From CAWCQC01 sp963819905 (GTDB lineage Bacteria > Actinomycetota > Thermoleophilia > Gaiellales > Gaiellaceae): DNA of 64,000 nucleotides. Positions within the stretch are counted from its first letter, which is position 1. Every line of letters starts with the position of its first letter. A program made the translations under genes and the position numbers. The stretch covers positions 1 to 64,000 of the forward strand of contig CAWFXP010000006.1 of the NCBI GenBank assembly GCA_963819905.1, written 5' to 3'. Under the pieces are notes generated by a model. The model did no database searches and was not told where the DNA came from. It saw only the letters and a list, made by a program, of their open reading frames with translations. Positions 8,617 to 17,666 of this stretch are shown here, piece after piece.

Positions 8617-9414
8617 TCAGCGAACGAGGTACCCGCCGTCCGTGACCAGGATGTGCCCCTGGAGATAGGCCGCCGCCGGTGAGACGAGAAACGCCACGCT
8701 GTCGGCGATCTCCTGCGGAGTGGCCCAGCGGCCGAGCGTGATCCTGCCGGTGATGTCACGGAAGCGCGCCTCGTCCTCGCGAAGAGCCCGTGTGAACTCG
8801 GTCTCGACCCAGCCCGGTGCGACGGCGTTCACCCGAATTCCGTGCTGCGCCCACTCGACGGCCTCGGAGCGCATCAGCTGGGCGACGGCGCCCTTCGAGG
8901 CCGCGTACGGGATGACGTTGATACCGCCGAAGAAGGAGTACGCCGACGCGAGATGCACGACCCGACCTCCGGGGCCTTGCTCTCGGAAGATCGCCGCCGC
9001 CGCGCGCGAGGTGGCGAAGGCCGAGAGAACCGTGACGTCGAGCACGCGCTGGAAGTCGTCGAGCGAGACGTCGAGGGCAGGGCCTCGGATGTTGAGCGCG
9101 GCATTGCAGACGGCGACGTCGAGCCTTCCGAGCGCGACTGCCGCGTTCTTCACGGCACGCTCCGCGTCGCCCGGACGCGCCAGATCCGCGTTGACGACGA
9201 GGGCGCGCCGTCCGATCGCCTCGATCGCGGCGACGGTCTCGGCCGCATCCCCGCGCTGGACGAGCGCGACGTCGGCGCCGAGCGCCGCGAGAGAGGTCGC
9301 AACAGCCTGTCCGATCCCCCGACTCGCGCCGGTTACCAGGGCGACCTGGCCGTCCAGGAACTCCCGGTACGTTGCGACGAGCGCCTCGTGCCCCAGCCCG
9401 ACCTGCTCGTGCAC
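8617..9414 (-). CDS. SDR-family NAD(P)-dependent oxidoreductase
   Basis: A 265-residue classical SDR with a slightly extended N-terminus before FLDGQVALVTGASRGIGQAV. Motifs: TGASRGIG near residue 28, NAAL in place of NAG, and YAASKGAVAQL carrying the Tyr-Lys pair. PGWVETEF and LQGHILVTDGGYLV complete the fold. It stops nine bases upstream of the peptide-transporter permease gene on the same strand, so it may be read as the last gene of that leftward transcript. The substrate is unknown. Confidence 0.85.
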   Translation of the reverse strand: MHEQVGLGHEALVATYREFLDGQVALVTGASRGIGQAVATSLAALGADVALVQRGDAAETVAAIEAIGRRALVVNADLARPGDAERAVKNAAVALGRLDVAVCNAALNIRGPALDVSLDDFQRVLDVTVLSAFATSRAAAAIFREQGPGGRVVHLASAYSFFGGINVIPYAASKGAVAQLMRSEAVEWAQHGIRVNAVAPGWVETEFTRALREDEARFRDITGRITLGRWATPQEIADSVAFLVSPAAAYLQGHILVTDGGYLVR

Positions 9415-9423
9415 GTCCCCAGC

Positions 9424-10344
9424 CTACGCGTAGGCCACACGGGGGTCGACCGCGGCGTTCAGCAGGTCGGCGATCAGGTTGAGCAAGACGATGAAGCAGG
9501 CTGCGATCAAGACGGTTCCCATGATCACCGGAATGTCGTTGTTGCCGACCGCCCGCCAGGCCAGCTCACCGAGCCCAGGCCAGCCAAACACCTTCTCGAT
9601 GACGAGCACCCCACCGAAGAAGACCCCGAGGTCGAGCGCGACCATGGTGATGATCGGGCCGACCGCGTTGCGCATGACGTGGCGACCGACGACGATCCGG
9701 TTCGGCATCCCCTTCGCCCGAGCGTTGCGCACGTAGTCCTCGGACGTGATGTTCAGGACGGTCGAGCGCAGCATTCGCGCGTACCAGGCGGCGCCCGCGA
9801 TGCCGAGCGTCACGGCCGGTAGGACGAGGTGCATGAACGACCCGGAGCCGCCGAGCGGAAAGACGTCGAGCTTGAACGCGAGGAAGTAGAGGAGGAGCAG
9901 CCCGAGGACGAAGGTCGGGATCACGGCGCCGACCAGCGAGAAACCGAGGATGCTGCGGTCGAGCGCGGAACGCGGGTGAAGAGCGGCCAGGAGCCCGAGA
10001 GGGATCCCGATCACGAGCATGACGAACGCGCCCGCGGTCGCCAGGAGAATGGTGTTCGGAAGCCGCTCCATGGTGCTGGTCAGCACCGGCTTGCCTGTGA
10101 AGAACGACGTCCCGAGATCGCCCTGGACGAGCCGGCCCATGTAGCGCCCGTACTGAACGACGATCGAGTCGTCCAGGCCGAGATCTGCTCGGACCTGTTC
10201 CACGACCTGCTCCGTGGCGCGGGAGCCGGCGTAGACGTGCGCGGGGTCGACGGGAGACAGGAAGACGGCCCCGAAGGTGAGCGTGGCGATCGCCCAGAGA
10301 ACGACGATCGTCCAGCCGAGCCTCCTCAGGACGTAGGCGGCCAT
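9424..10344 (-). CDS. dppB: ABC transporter permease, dipeptide/oligopeptide/nickel type (DppB-like)
   Basis: About 306 residues from ATG 10344, which gives the usual family start MAAYVLRRLGWTIVV. An in-frame GTG at 10365 overlapping the upstream TGA is an alternative. It has six predicted membrane helices, the large periplasmic loop after helix 1, and the EAA-type loop NARAKGMPNRIVVGRHVMRNA that contacts the ATPases. It follows the binding-protein gene and forms the leftward arm of the transporter. The partner permease and both ATPases are on the rightward arm from 12242. Confidence 0.88.
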   Translation of the reverse strand: MAAYVLRRLGWTIVVLWAIATLTFGAVFLSPVDPAHVYAGSRATEQVVEQVRADLGLDDSIVVQYGRYMGRLVQGDLGTSFFTGKPVLTSTMERLPNTILLATAGAFVMLVIGIPLGLLAALHPRSALDRSILGFSLVGAVIPTFVLGLLLLYFLAFKLDVFPLGGSGSFMHLVLPAVTLGIAGAAWYARMLRSTVLNITSEDYVRNARAKGMPNRIVVGRHVMRNAVGPIITMVALDLGVFFGGVLVIEKVFGWPGLGELAWRAVGNNDIPVIMGTVLIAACFIVLLNLIADLLNAAVDPRVAYA

Positions 10345-10361
10345 CGACTGCGTGCTGGAAG

Positions 10362-12110
10362 TCACGCCTCCTGGATCCAGTAGTCCTTGAAGAACGACAC
10401 AGTGGTGAGCGTCGTCGGCGCGAAGACGCCCTGAACGCGCTTCGACGTGAAATCCACGCGCACGTCCTGGATCATCGGCACCGCTGCGATCGCCTCGGAC
10501 ACCACCTGCCGGTCCATCTGCTTGTAGTAGTCGACGATCTGGTCGGGATCCTGCGACTGGTGCGCGTCCTGGACCAGGGTCTCGAAGGCGGGGTCGCTCC
10601 ACATCGAGAGATTGCAACACTTCGCGTCGATCGCGGCCTCCGTGAACGCGCCGTCGAAGAAGTAGGAGCCATGCGGGTACGGAAGGTCCCACAGGTACGT
10701 CACCATCGGCGGCGGATTGCCGTTGTAGGCGTCCTCGATGAACACCTCGACCGTCGCGAGCTTGGTCGTCGGATTCAGCCCGATGGCCTTCAGATCCGCC
10801 TGCGCGGTCTGGGCCATCTCGTTGAAGGGGCTCTGCTCCTGCGCCAGAATCTCGAACTCGAGCCCTTCCGCTCCGGCATCGCTGATGAGCTGCTTGGCGC
10901 CCTCCGGGTCGAACGGAATCTGGATGCCTTCCTGGTAGTAGGGCGTCAGCTGAGCTGAACAGCCCGCCGTTCACGATCTCCGCGAGCCCCTTGAGCGTTC
11001 GGGCAAGGCGCTCGCGGTCGAGCCCCATCGCAATCGCCCTTCGCACCCGCTCGTCCTTCATGGGCTCGGACTGCACGTTCAGCGTGTGGTAGTAGAGGAG
11101 GTTGACGGGCCCGATCAGCAGCTGCCCGTCGCCCGGGTCGTCGCGCAACTGGACTGCGGTGCTGTTGGGAATCCGATCCATAATCATGTCGATCTGGCCG
11201 TCCTGCAGCTGCAGCACGGCGAGCTCGGTGTCCGTACCGATCGTCCACTCGACTCGGTCGATATACGGGCGCTCGGGATCGCGATAGTCGGCGAATCGCT
11301 CGAGCACGAGGCCCTTCTCGAGATCCACGTTCGACATCGTGTACGGCCCGGTCCCGACAGGCGCGAGGTTGAACTTCTCGTCGCCCAGGTCCTCGACGAC
11401 GTCGCGGGGGACGACCGAGGCGAACGGCATGGCCAGGAGGTACGGCAAGCGCGCTCTCGGGCCGTTCGAGCTCGATGGTGAAGGTTGCGTCGTCGACGAC
11501 CTTGATCCCGGAGACCTCGTTCGCTTTCTCGTTCAGCACCTCGGGGAGGCCGACGATCGGCAATCCTGTGTAGAGCGATGCTCCCTCGCAGGCGAATGCC
11601 GGCGAGAGGAGCCGGTCGAGGGAGAACTTCACGTCGTCTGCCGTCATCTCCCGTCCGTGGTGGAACATCACGCCCGGCTCGAGCGTGAAGGTCAGGAGCG
11701 TCCCGTCCGCGTTCGCCTCCGGGAGGGACGCGAGGCCGTCGGCCAGCGGACCGCCCTGCGGGGGCAGAGAGAGGATCGGCTCGGCCACCGCCACGGCACC
11801 CGTCCAGATGAACCCGTCCCAGAACTTCTGCGGATCGAAACCGCGAAGCCCGGCGACCGCTGCGTACTTGAGCGTCCCGCCCCGGACGGGAGTCCCAGCC
11901 GCTGTCGTCGCGCCGCCCGTCTCCGCGACCGTTCCGGCGTCCGTCTCCTGCGGCGGTCGTCGCCGGAGCCGTGGAGCTGCCGCCGCCCCCGCAGGCGGCG
12001 AGGAAGCCGCCTCCGAGCGCCGCCAGCCCTCCTGCCTGGAACGCGCGCACCACCAGGGTGCGTCGAGTGAGAGCGGGATCCCACTTCCTGCTGTCATCGG
12101 CGGTTGCCAC
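10362..12110 (-). CDS. dppA: ABC transporter substrate-binding lipoprotein, family 5 (DppA-like), three frameshifts
   Basis: GTG start at 12110, supported by an AGGAGGT site six bases upstream. A twin-arginine signal (TRRTLVVRAFQ) runs into the lipobox LAAC, so the mature protein is a lipid-anchored periplasm-side receptor. Family 5 features follow in pieces: GGTLKYAAVAGLRGFDP, YTGLPIVGLPEVL, PVGTGPYTMSNVDLEKG, VRRAIAMGLDRERLA, and the end DVRVDFTSKRVQGVF. The frame changes near 11945, 11452 and 10957, with net length change zero (about 582 residues). Each shift needs only one or two bases, and conserved residues continue across all breaks. Sequence error is my first reading; decay is the alternative. 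Confidence 0.75.
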
Positions 12111-12134
12111 GGTGGTACCTCCTGACGAGTGCGC

Positions 12135-12179
12135 ATGCATGGTATATCTGAAGCTGGCATTCTATCGTGGATAATGCAT
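12135..12179. promoter_or_regulatory. Candidate operator C in a divergent transporter promoter
   Basis: The AT-rich region between the DppA-like and DppC-like genes has an ATGCAT at 12135 and another at 12174. The latter has a weak partner (TGGCAT) 19 bases upstream, with right arm ATAATGCAT. It is the poorest match of the five related sites, but it lies in the same kind of place. Confidence 0.3.
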
Positions 12180-12241
12180 CTTCTCAACCGGAAGGGAGCG
12201 TGGCTGACTCCCGGTTCCCTGGGTAGTTCGAAGGAGTCCCG

Positions 12242-13177
12242 CTGACGACCACGGCGCCGGCGGCTGCGAAGCCCGAGCGGGCTCCGGTCGAGCGCGGGTT
12301 CTGGAGGCTCGCGCTCCGCGAGCTGATGCACGACTGGACGGCCGTGCTCGGTCTCGTGATCGTGATCGTGCTCTGCCTCTGCGCGATCTTCGCGCCGCTC
12401 ATCGCGCCGTACGAGCAGGACTTCCAGCACCGCGAGGGGATCTCGCTCGAGGGAGAGCCGCTCCCGCCGAGCTCGACCTTCCTCTTCGGAACGGACGGGT
12501 TCGGGCGGGACGTCTTCTCCAGGGTTCTCTACGGCGCCCGGGTGTCGCTCCTCGTCGGCGTCGGCGGCGTGCTCGTCGCAGCGGTGCTCGGGATCTTCGT
12601 GGGCAGCGTCGCCGGGATGTCGCGCGGCCTCCTTCAGTCCCTCTTGATGCGCGTCGTCGACGTCATCCTCTCGTTCCCGGTGCTTCTCCTCGCGGTAGCG
12701 CTGCTCGCCGTCACCGAGCCGAGCCTCACGACGATGCTGATGATCTTCGGGATTGCGTTCGGCGCGAGCCTGGCGAGAATCGTGTTCGGCCAGGTCGTCA
12801 GCCTGCGCGAGCGCGAGTTCGTCCTCGCCGCGCAGGTCGCCGGTGTCCGCTCGGGCTCGATCATTCTCCGGCACATCGTCCCGCACATCCTCCCGAGCGT
12901 CGTCGTCTACATCACGCTCGGGGTTGCGACGGCCATCATCTTCGAGTCGGCGCTCTCCTACGTCGGCATCGGGATCCAGCCGCCGCAGGCCTCGTGGGGC
13001 AACATGGTCAGCGACGGCCAGTCAGCGCTTTTCACGTCGCCGTGGCTCGTGGCCTTCCCGGGAGGCGCCATCGTGCTGGCGATGGTCGGGTTCTCGCTAC
13101 TAGGTGACGGCCTACGCGACGTCCTCGACCCGACGCTGGAACGCCGAGGCCGGCTGCCAAGCCTCGGCGTACGCTGA
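12242..13177 (+). CDS. dppC: ABC transporter permease, dipeptide/oligopeptide/nickel type (DppC-like)
   Basis: I extend this gene to a CTG at 12242, five bases after an AAGGAG site, because the added residues (ALREL just before MHDWTAVLG) match the normal cytoplasmic N-terminus of DppC proteins. A conservative start is ATG 12326 (283 residues). The protein has a first membrane helix, the periplasmic stretch with FGTDGFGRDVFSRVLYGAR typical of this subunit, further helices and the EAA loop AAQVAGVRSGSIILRHIVPH. It pairs with DppB at 9424 and the ATPases immediately downstream. Confidence 0.87.
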   Translation: MTTTAPAAAKPERAPVERGFWRLALRELMHDWTAVLGLVIVIVLCLCAIFAPLIAPYEQDFQHREGISLEGEPLPPSSTFLFGTDGFGRDVFSRVLYGARVSLLVGVGGVLVAAVLGIFVGSVAGMSRGLLQSLLMRVVDVILSFPVLLLAVALLAVTEPSLTTMLMIFGIAFGASLARIVFGQVVSLREREFVLAAQVAGVRSGSIILRHIVPHILPSVVVYITLGVATAIIFESALSYVGIGIQPPQASWGNMVSDGQSALFTSPWLVAFPGGAIVLAMVGFSLLGDGLRDVLDPTLERRGRLPSLGVR

Positions 13178-13182
13178 GGGCG

Positions 13183-14172
13183 ATGGCGGAAGCGCCGCTG
13201 CTTCGGGTCTCGGGTCTCACCACGCAGTTCGTCGTCGAGGGCGAGGTGCTTCCGGCCGTCCGCGGCGTGTCCTTCGAGGTGCGGGACGGCGAGACGCTCG
13301 GGCTCGTCGGCGAATCTGGCTGCGGCAAGAGCGTCACCGCCCTTTCGATCATCCGCCTCCTCGGACAGAACGGCGCGATCACCGCGGGCTCGGTCGAGCT
13401 TCGCGGGGAGGACCTCGCGACGCTTCCCGAAGGCAGGCTCGACCGGGTGCGGGGGCGGCGGATCGCGATGGTCTTCCAGGACTCGGCGACGAGCCTGAAC
13501 CCGCTGCTCTCGATCGGTCGCCAGATCACGGAGGGCCTCGAGGTGCATCTCGGGATGTCGAGGCGAGACGCGCGCAAGCGAGCCGTCGAGCTGCTGGTGG
13601 AGGTCGGCGTGCCGGAGCCCGAGCGGCGGCTGCGTCAGTACCCGCACCAGCTCTCGGGCGGGCTGCGCCAGCGGGTCGCGGTCGCCATCGCGCTGGCCCC
13701 GAATCCGGAGCTGTTGATCGCAGACGAGCCGACCACCGCCCTCGACGTCACGATCCAGGCGCAGCTGCTCGAGCTCTTGCGACGCGAGCGGGACGAGCGG
13801 GGCATGGCCCTTCTCCTGATCACGCACGACCTGGGCGTCGTCGCAGGGCTGGCCGACGAGATCTGCGTCATGTATGCCGGACGGATCGTGGAGCAGGGCT
13901 CGACGCACGAGCTGTTCGCGGGAGCGCAGCACCCGTACACGCTCGGTCTGCTCCGGAGCGTGCCGCGGCTCGACGCACCGCGCAGCCGCCGCCTTTCGTC
14001 GATCGCAGGTGCTCCGCCCACTCTCACCGAGCTGGGCGCCGGCTGCGCGTTCCGTCCGCGCTGCCCGCTCGCGCTCGAGCGGTGCGCGTCCGAGGATCCG
14101 GAGTTGCTACCTGTGGGCAACGGGGGTCTCGAGGTCGCATGCTGGGCCAGCGTCCGCGAGCCGGCCGCATGA
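13183..14172 (+). CDS. dppD: ABC transporter ATP-binding protein, oligopeptide/dipeptide type (DppD-like)
   Basis: 329 residues. Walker A is GESGCGKSV near residue 44, the Q-loop MVFQDSATSLNPLL near 100, the signature LSGGLRQRVAV near 160, Walker B LLIADEPTTALD near 180 and the switch His in LLITHDLGVV. The C-terminal oligopeptide-transport extension keeps CAFRPRCPLALERC, a Cys-rich element typical of the subfamily. It follows the permease after five bases and overlaps the next ATPase by ATGA. With that partner it should energise the split DppABC system. Confidence 0.93.
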   Translation: MAEAPLLRVSGLTTQFVVEGEVLPAVRGVSFEVRDGETLGLVGESGCGKSVTALSIIRLLGQNGAITAGSVELRGEDLATLPEGRLDRVRGRRIAMVFQDSATSLNPLLSIGRQITEGLEVHLGMSRRDARKRAVELLVEVGVPEPERRLRQYPHQLSGGLRQRVAVAIALAPNPELLIADEPTTALDVTIQAQLLELLRRERDERGMALLLITHDLGVVAGLADEICVMYAGRIVEQGSTHELFAGAQHPYTLGLLRSVPRLDAPRSRRLSSIAGAPPTLTELGAGCAFRPRCPLALERCASEDPELLPVGNGGLEVACWASVREPAA

Positions 14173-15173
14173 GCGGAGGTCCGAGGAACGGCCGGCCCGC
14201 CCCGCTCGTGGACGCCCAGGCGGTGTCGGTCGAGTTCCGCGTCTCGGCCCGCGGCTGGCTCGGCGGCAAGCAGCGACTGCGGGCCGTCGACGGCGTCAGC
14301 CTCGCCATCGACCGCGGTGAGACGCTGGCGCTCGTCGGTGAGTCCGGCTGCGGGAAGACGACGCTCGGCCGGACGCTGCTACGGCTGTACAAGCCAATCG
14401 AGGGGCGGGTCCTCTTCGACGGCATCGACCTCGGGACGCTGCGAGGCAACGGGCTGCTCGGCTTCCGCAAGCGGGCCCAGATGATCTTTCAGGATCCGTT
14501 CGCGTCGCTCGACCCGAGGATGCGCGTCGACGATCTCGTCGGCGAGCCGCTCCGCGCGCACGGCATCCGCGGTGCCGAGCGCCGCTCCGAGGTGGCCAGG
14601 TTGCTCGAGCTCGTCGGACTCCCGCCCGGCGCGGCGCGCAGGTATCCACACGCGTTCTCCGGCGGGCAGCGCCAGCGGATCGGGATCGCCCGCGCACTGG
14701 CGCTCTCACCCGAGTTCGTGGTCGCCGACGAGCCGGTGTCCGCGCTGGACGTCTCGATCCAGGCGACGATCGTCAACCTCCTGGCCGACCTCCAGGAGGA
14801 GCTCGGCCTGACGCTGCTCCTGATCGCACACGATCTCGCCGTAGTGCGTCATGCCGCCGGGCGCGTCGCCGTCATGTACCTGGGCTCGATCGTCGAGCTC
14901 GGCGCGAGCGACTCGATCATGAAGGAGCCGCTCCACCCGTACACGCAGTCGCTTCTCTCCGCGGTGCCGATCCCCGATCCGGTAGCCGAGCGTTCACGCG
15001 AGCGAATCGTGCTCGGCGGGGACGTGCCGAGCCCGATCGAGCCGCCGGCAGGCTGCCGGTTCCATCCGCGTTGCCCGGTGGCGCTCCCCGTCTGTGCGAC
15101 GGTTCGGCCCGAGCTACGGCCGACGGGCTCCGGCAGGGCGGTCGCCTGCCACCTGGTTCATCCCCCCTCGTAG
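14169..15173 (+). CDS. dppF: ABC transporter ATP-binding protein, oligopeptide/dipeptide type (DppF-like)
   Basis: ATG 14169 overlaps the previous stop (ATGA), giving 334 residues. Walker A GESGCGKTT, Q-loop MIFQDPFASLDPRMRV, signature FSGGQRQRIGIARAL, Walker B FVVADEPVSALD and switch His LLIAHDLAVV are all present, followed by CRFHPRCPVALPVC in the family extension. It forms the second half of the ATPase heterodimer. Its stop overlaps the stop of the convergent HEAT-repeat gene by 16 bases, leaving no room for an ordinary terminator between them. Confidence 0.93.
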   Translation: MSGGPRNGRPAPLVDAQAVSVEFRVSARGWLGGKQRLRAVDGVSLAIDRGETLALVGESGCGKTTLGRTLLRLYKPIEGRVLFDGIDLGTLRGNGLLGFRKRAQMIFQDPFASLDPRMRVDDLVGEPLRAHGIRGAERRSEVARLLELVGLPPGAARRYPHAFSGGQRQRIGIARALALSPEFVVADEPVSALDVSIQATIVNLLADLQEELGLTLLLIAHDLAVVRHAAGRVAVMYLGSIVELGASDSIMKEPLHPYTQSLLSAVPIPDPVAERSRERIVLGGDVPSPIEPPAGCRFHPRCPVALPVCATVRPELRPTGSGRAVACHLVHPPS

Positions 15174-16456
15174 GTCCGCGGGTCGCGACTCACGGCGGCG
15201 ATCGCAGCGAGCGCTCGACTCCTGACGAGCGGGTGGCTGTCACCTGCTGTGACGGCGAGGCGGGACAGTGCCCGCGCGGCCGGCCGACCCAGGTGCCCGA
15301 GCCCTTCGGCAGCCTCCTCGCGCACGAGCGAGTCGGGATCGCGAAGCGCGCGGACGAGAACGTCGACCGCGAGATCGACGAGCCGGTCGCACTCTCCGGC
15401 GACCCGCGCGATCGCCCACGCGGCCTGGGCGCGAACATCTGGATCGGCATCGACGCGACGGCTCGCGCGAGCGCGGGCAGGGCGGCGGCGGCCGCGCCGC
15501 CCATCTTCCCGAACGCCCAGGCGGCCGACCAGCGCACGTCGAGGTTGCGGTCGGTTGCGAGGAGGTCGGCGAGCAGCGGGACCGCCTCCGCGGCTCCCGG
15601 CCCGAGCTTTCCGATCTCGAAGGTGCTGATGCCGCGCGTCCGTTCGCTCTCGCTCTCGAGCCCCGCGAGGCGCTGCGGAAGCTCGGCCGCGACGATTGCG
15701 TCGGACGCCGTGCGGGCGCGGGGCGCCTCCGGGGGCGGCGTGCCGGCGATCCGGGCGAGGGCCTCCCGCGCCGAGGTGCGGACGGCTGGCCAGTCGTCGA
15801 CGGTGAGCACCTCGAGGGCGGGGACGGCACGGGCCGCCGCGGCGCCGATCTCGCCGAGGCCGACCGCGGCCGCGTCGCGGACGAGTTGATCGCCGTCGGC
15901 GAGCGCCCGCTCGAGCGCGGAGACGACCTCCGGACCGTGGTCGATGGCGCCAAGGGAGCGCGCGCTCGCCTCGCGCATGTCCGGATCGGCGTCCGCGAGC
16001 AGCGCGAGCAGCGTCGGCACGGCCGCGGCGCACATCGGCCCGAGCCGGCCGATCGCCACTACGGCCGACCAGCGGGGATCGACGAGCCGTGCCGGTGTCT
16101 GCCGCGACCTCGGCCAGCCGCGGCACCGCCGGGGCGGACGCCGGGCCTACCCGGCCGAGCGCCCAGGCCGCTCTCGCTTGCACGATCTGATCGCCGTCAC
16201 CGAGCTGGGCTGCGAAGAGCTCCACCGACCCGTCGGGGTCCCAGCCGATCTGCTCGAGAGCGGCGAGGAGCGCGTAGCGCACCGGCGGCTCCGGGTCGGC
16301 GATCGAGCGCTCGACCATCGTCTCGAGGACGGGCGCCGCGTAGCCTCCGAGCGCACCGAGCGTCTCTGCCGCCACCCGGCGGCGCTCGGGGTCCTCGGCG
16401 TCGAGCGCCGCGACGCACGTAGAGAAGGCGGGATCGCTCGATAGACGATCATCCAT
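15158..16456 (-). CDS. HEAT-repeat (PBS-lyase-type) protein 1, two compensating frameshifts
   Basis: About 432 residues built almost wholly from roughly 30-residue helical HEAT units, recognised by recurring patterns such as VRYALLAALEQIG, ADPDMREASARSLGAI, DQLVRDAAAVGLGEIG, LDVRWSAAWAFGKMG, ADPDVRAQAAWAIARV and DSLVREEAAEGLGHLG. There is no enzyme motif, membrane helix or signal peptide, so it is probably a cytoplasmic protein-binding scaffold. The frame shifts near 16087 and back near 15452, and the repeat pattern continues across both points, so the indels look recent or artefactual. It is divergent from HEAT protein 2 with overlapping start regions. Candidate operator D covers its start codon. 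Confidence 0.75.
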   Translation of the reverse strand: MDDRLSSDPAFSTCVAALDAEDPERRRVAAETLGALGGYAAPVLETMVERSIADPEPPVRYALLAALEQIGWDPDGSVELFAAQLGDGDQIVQARAAWALGRVGPASAPAVPRLAEVAADTGTARRSPLVGRSGDRPARADVRRGRADAARAARGRRSGHARGERALPWRHRPRSGGRLRARAGARRRRSTRPRRGRGRPRRDRRRGGPCRPRPRGAHRRRLASRPHLGAGGPRPDRRHAAPGGAPRPHGVRRNRRGRASAAPRGARERERTDARHQHLRDRKARAGSRGGGPAARRPPRNRPQPRRALVGRLGVREDGRRGRRRPARARASRRVDADPDVRAQAAWAIARVAGECDRLVDLAVDVLVRALRDPDSLVREEAAEGLGHLGRPAARALSRLAVTAGDSHPLVRSRALAAIAAVSRDPRTYEGG

Positions 16457-16475
16457 GATCTGGAGTATCGTGCAT
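16451..16475. promoter_or_regulatory. Candidate operator D: inverted repeat between divergent HEAT genes
   Basis: ATCCATGAT, a seven-base spacer and ATCGTGCAT, with cores 19 bases apart, exactly the spacing of sites A and E. It overlaps the ATG of the leftward HEAT gene and ends six bases before ATG 16482 of the rightward one. That position implies leaderless or very short-leader transcripts if both starts are right. Confidence 0.45.
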
Positions 16476-16481
16476 TTCTCG

Positions 16482-17660
16482 ATGGAAGGGAACGCAAGTG
16501 CCGCCCACGTTCAGGAGCTGCTTCGCGGCGCGATCCTCGCGACCGATCACGACGAGCGCTTCGTCCTCATCCAGGAGGCGGGGCGCCTCGGCGTCGAGCC
16601 CGAGCGCGACGTGCCGCTCTTCATGGAGCTCCTCGACGAGCGCCACCACTGGTTCGCGCGCGCCCTGGCCGCCTGGGAGCTGCTGAAGCTCGGCTCGGAC
16701 GGCGCCGCGGCGGTACCGCTCCTCGCCGCGCTCGCGGCGGAGCGTGACACGATCATCGACCCTCGCTGGGCGGCGCTCTGGGCCCTCGAGCGCATGGGAC
16801 CGGCGGCGTCGCCGGCGGCGCCCACGATGCTCGACATCCTGCGCGACGATGCCGATCCGGACATGCGCTCGGAGGCGGCGTTTGCGCTCGGTGCGGCCGG
16901 GATCGTCGACGGCGTCGTTTCCGCCCTCGTGGCTGCGCTCGAGGACTCCGACTCGCTCGTCCGGGAGGAGGCCGCCGGCGCGCTCGGCAGGATCGGCCCG
17001 CCCGCGGCCGCGGGCTCTCCTGCCCTCACCGTGCTCGGCGGCTCGGATCCGGTGCGGCCGGTCCGAGACGAGGCGCGCAGGGCGCTTCGGCGGATGAACG
17101 AGGACGAGGCGGCTGCCCGCGCGGAGGCGGAGGCGGTGGATGCGCCCTCCGAGACGGACGAGCTCGAACGGCTGCTCGAGCGGCTGCGCAGCGACGATCC
17201 GCGGACGCGCGCGGAGTCGACGTGGCCGGTCGGGAAGCTGGGGCAGGACGCGGCCCCGGGACGGACGATCGTCGTCGCGCAGCTTCGCCACGACCACGAC
17301 CCCGACGCCCGGTGGGGCGCATCCTGGTGCGCCGGGCGCATCGGGCCCGCTGCGGCCGATCAGGCCGACGAGGTCGCGGCGGCGGTGCGGGAGGATCCGG
17401 ATCCGGACGTACGGGCGCAGGCTGCCCACGCGCTCGGGCGGATCGGGCATGCCTCCCCGGACGTCCTCGAGACGCTCGCCGGCGCGCTCGACGACGAAGG
17501 CGCCTCGCTGCTGCGCGAGGAGGCGCTCACGGCGCTCGCCCGGCTCGGCGCGCCGGCCCGGGTCGCCGTCCCGGCCATCCGGGCGCGTCTGGCCGATCCG
17601 CACCGGCTCGTGCGAGAGAAGGCGCGCGGCGCACTGGTCTCACTCCTCGACGACTTCTGA
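16482..17660 (+). CDS. HEAT-repeat (PBS-lyase-type) protein 2
   Basis: I choose ATG 16482 (392 residues) because the other in-frame ATG, 16455, lies inside the candidate operator and overlaps the divergent gene's start. The protein is a run of HEAT units: FARALAAWELLKLG, IDPRWAALWALERMG, PDMRSEAAFALGAAG, DSLVREEAAGALGRIG, PDARWGASWCAGRIG and PDVRAQAAHALGRIG. The DPRW and LVREEA variants are shared with HEAT proteins 1 and 3, so the three are paralogues. No catalytic motif is visible. Its stop is six bases from the convergent stop of HEAT protein 3. Confidence 0.85.
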   Translation: MEGNASAAHVQELLRGAILATDHDERFVLIQEAGRLGVEPERDVPLFMELLDERHHWFARALAAWELLKLGSDGAAAVPLLAALAAERDTIIDPRWAALWALERMGPAASPAAPTMLDILRDDADPDMRSEAAFALGAAGIVDGVVSALVAALEDSDSLVREEAAGALGRIGPPAAAGSPALTVLGGSDPVRPVRDEARRALRRMNEDEAAARAEAEAVDAPSETDELERLLERLRSDDPRTRAESTWPVGKLGQDAAPGRTIVVAQLRHDHDPDARWGASWCAGRIGPAAADQADEVAAAVREDPDPDVRAQAAHALGRIGHASPDVLETLAGALDDEGASLLREEALTALARLGAPARVAVPAIRARLADPHRLVREKARGALVSLLDDF

Positions 17661-17666
17661 CGGCCG

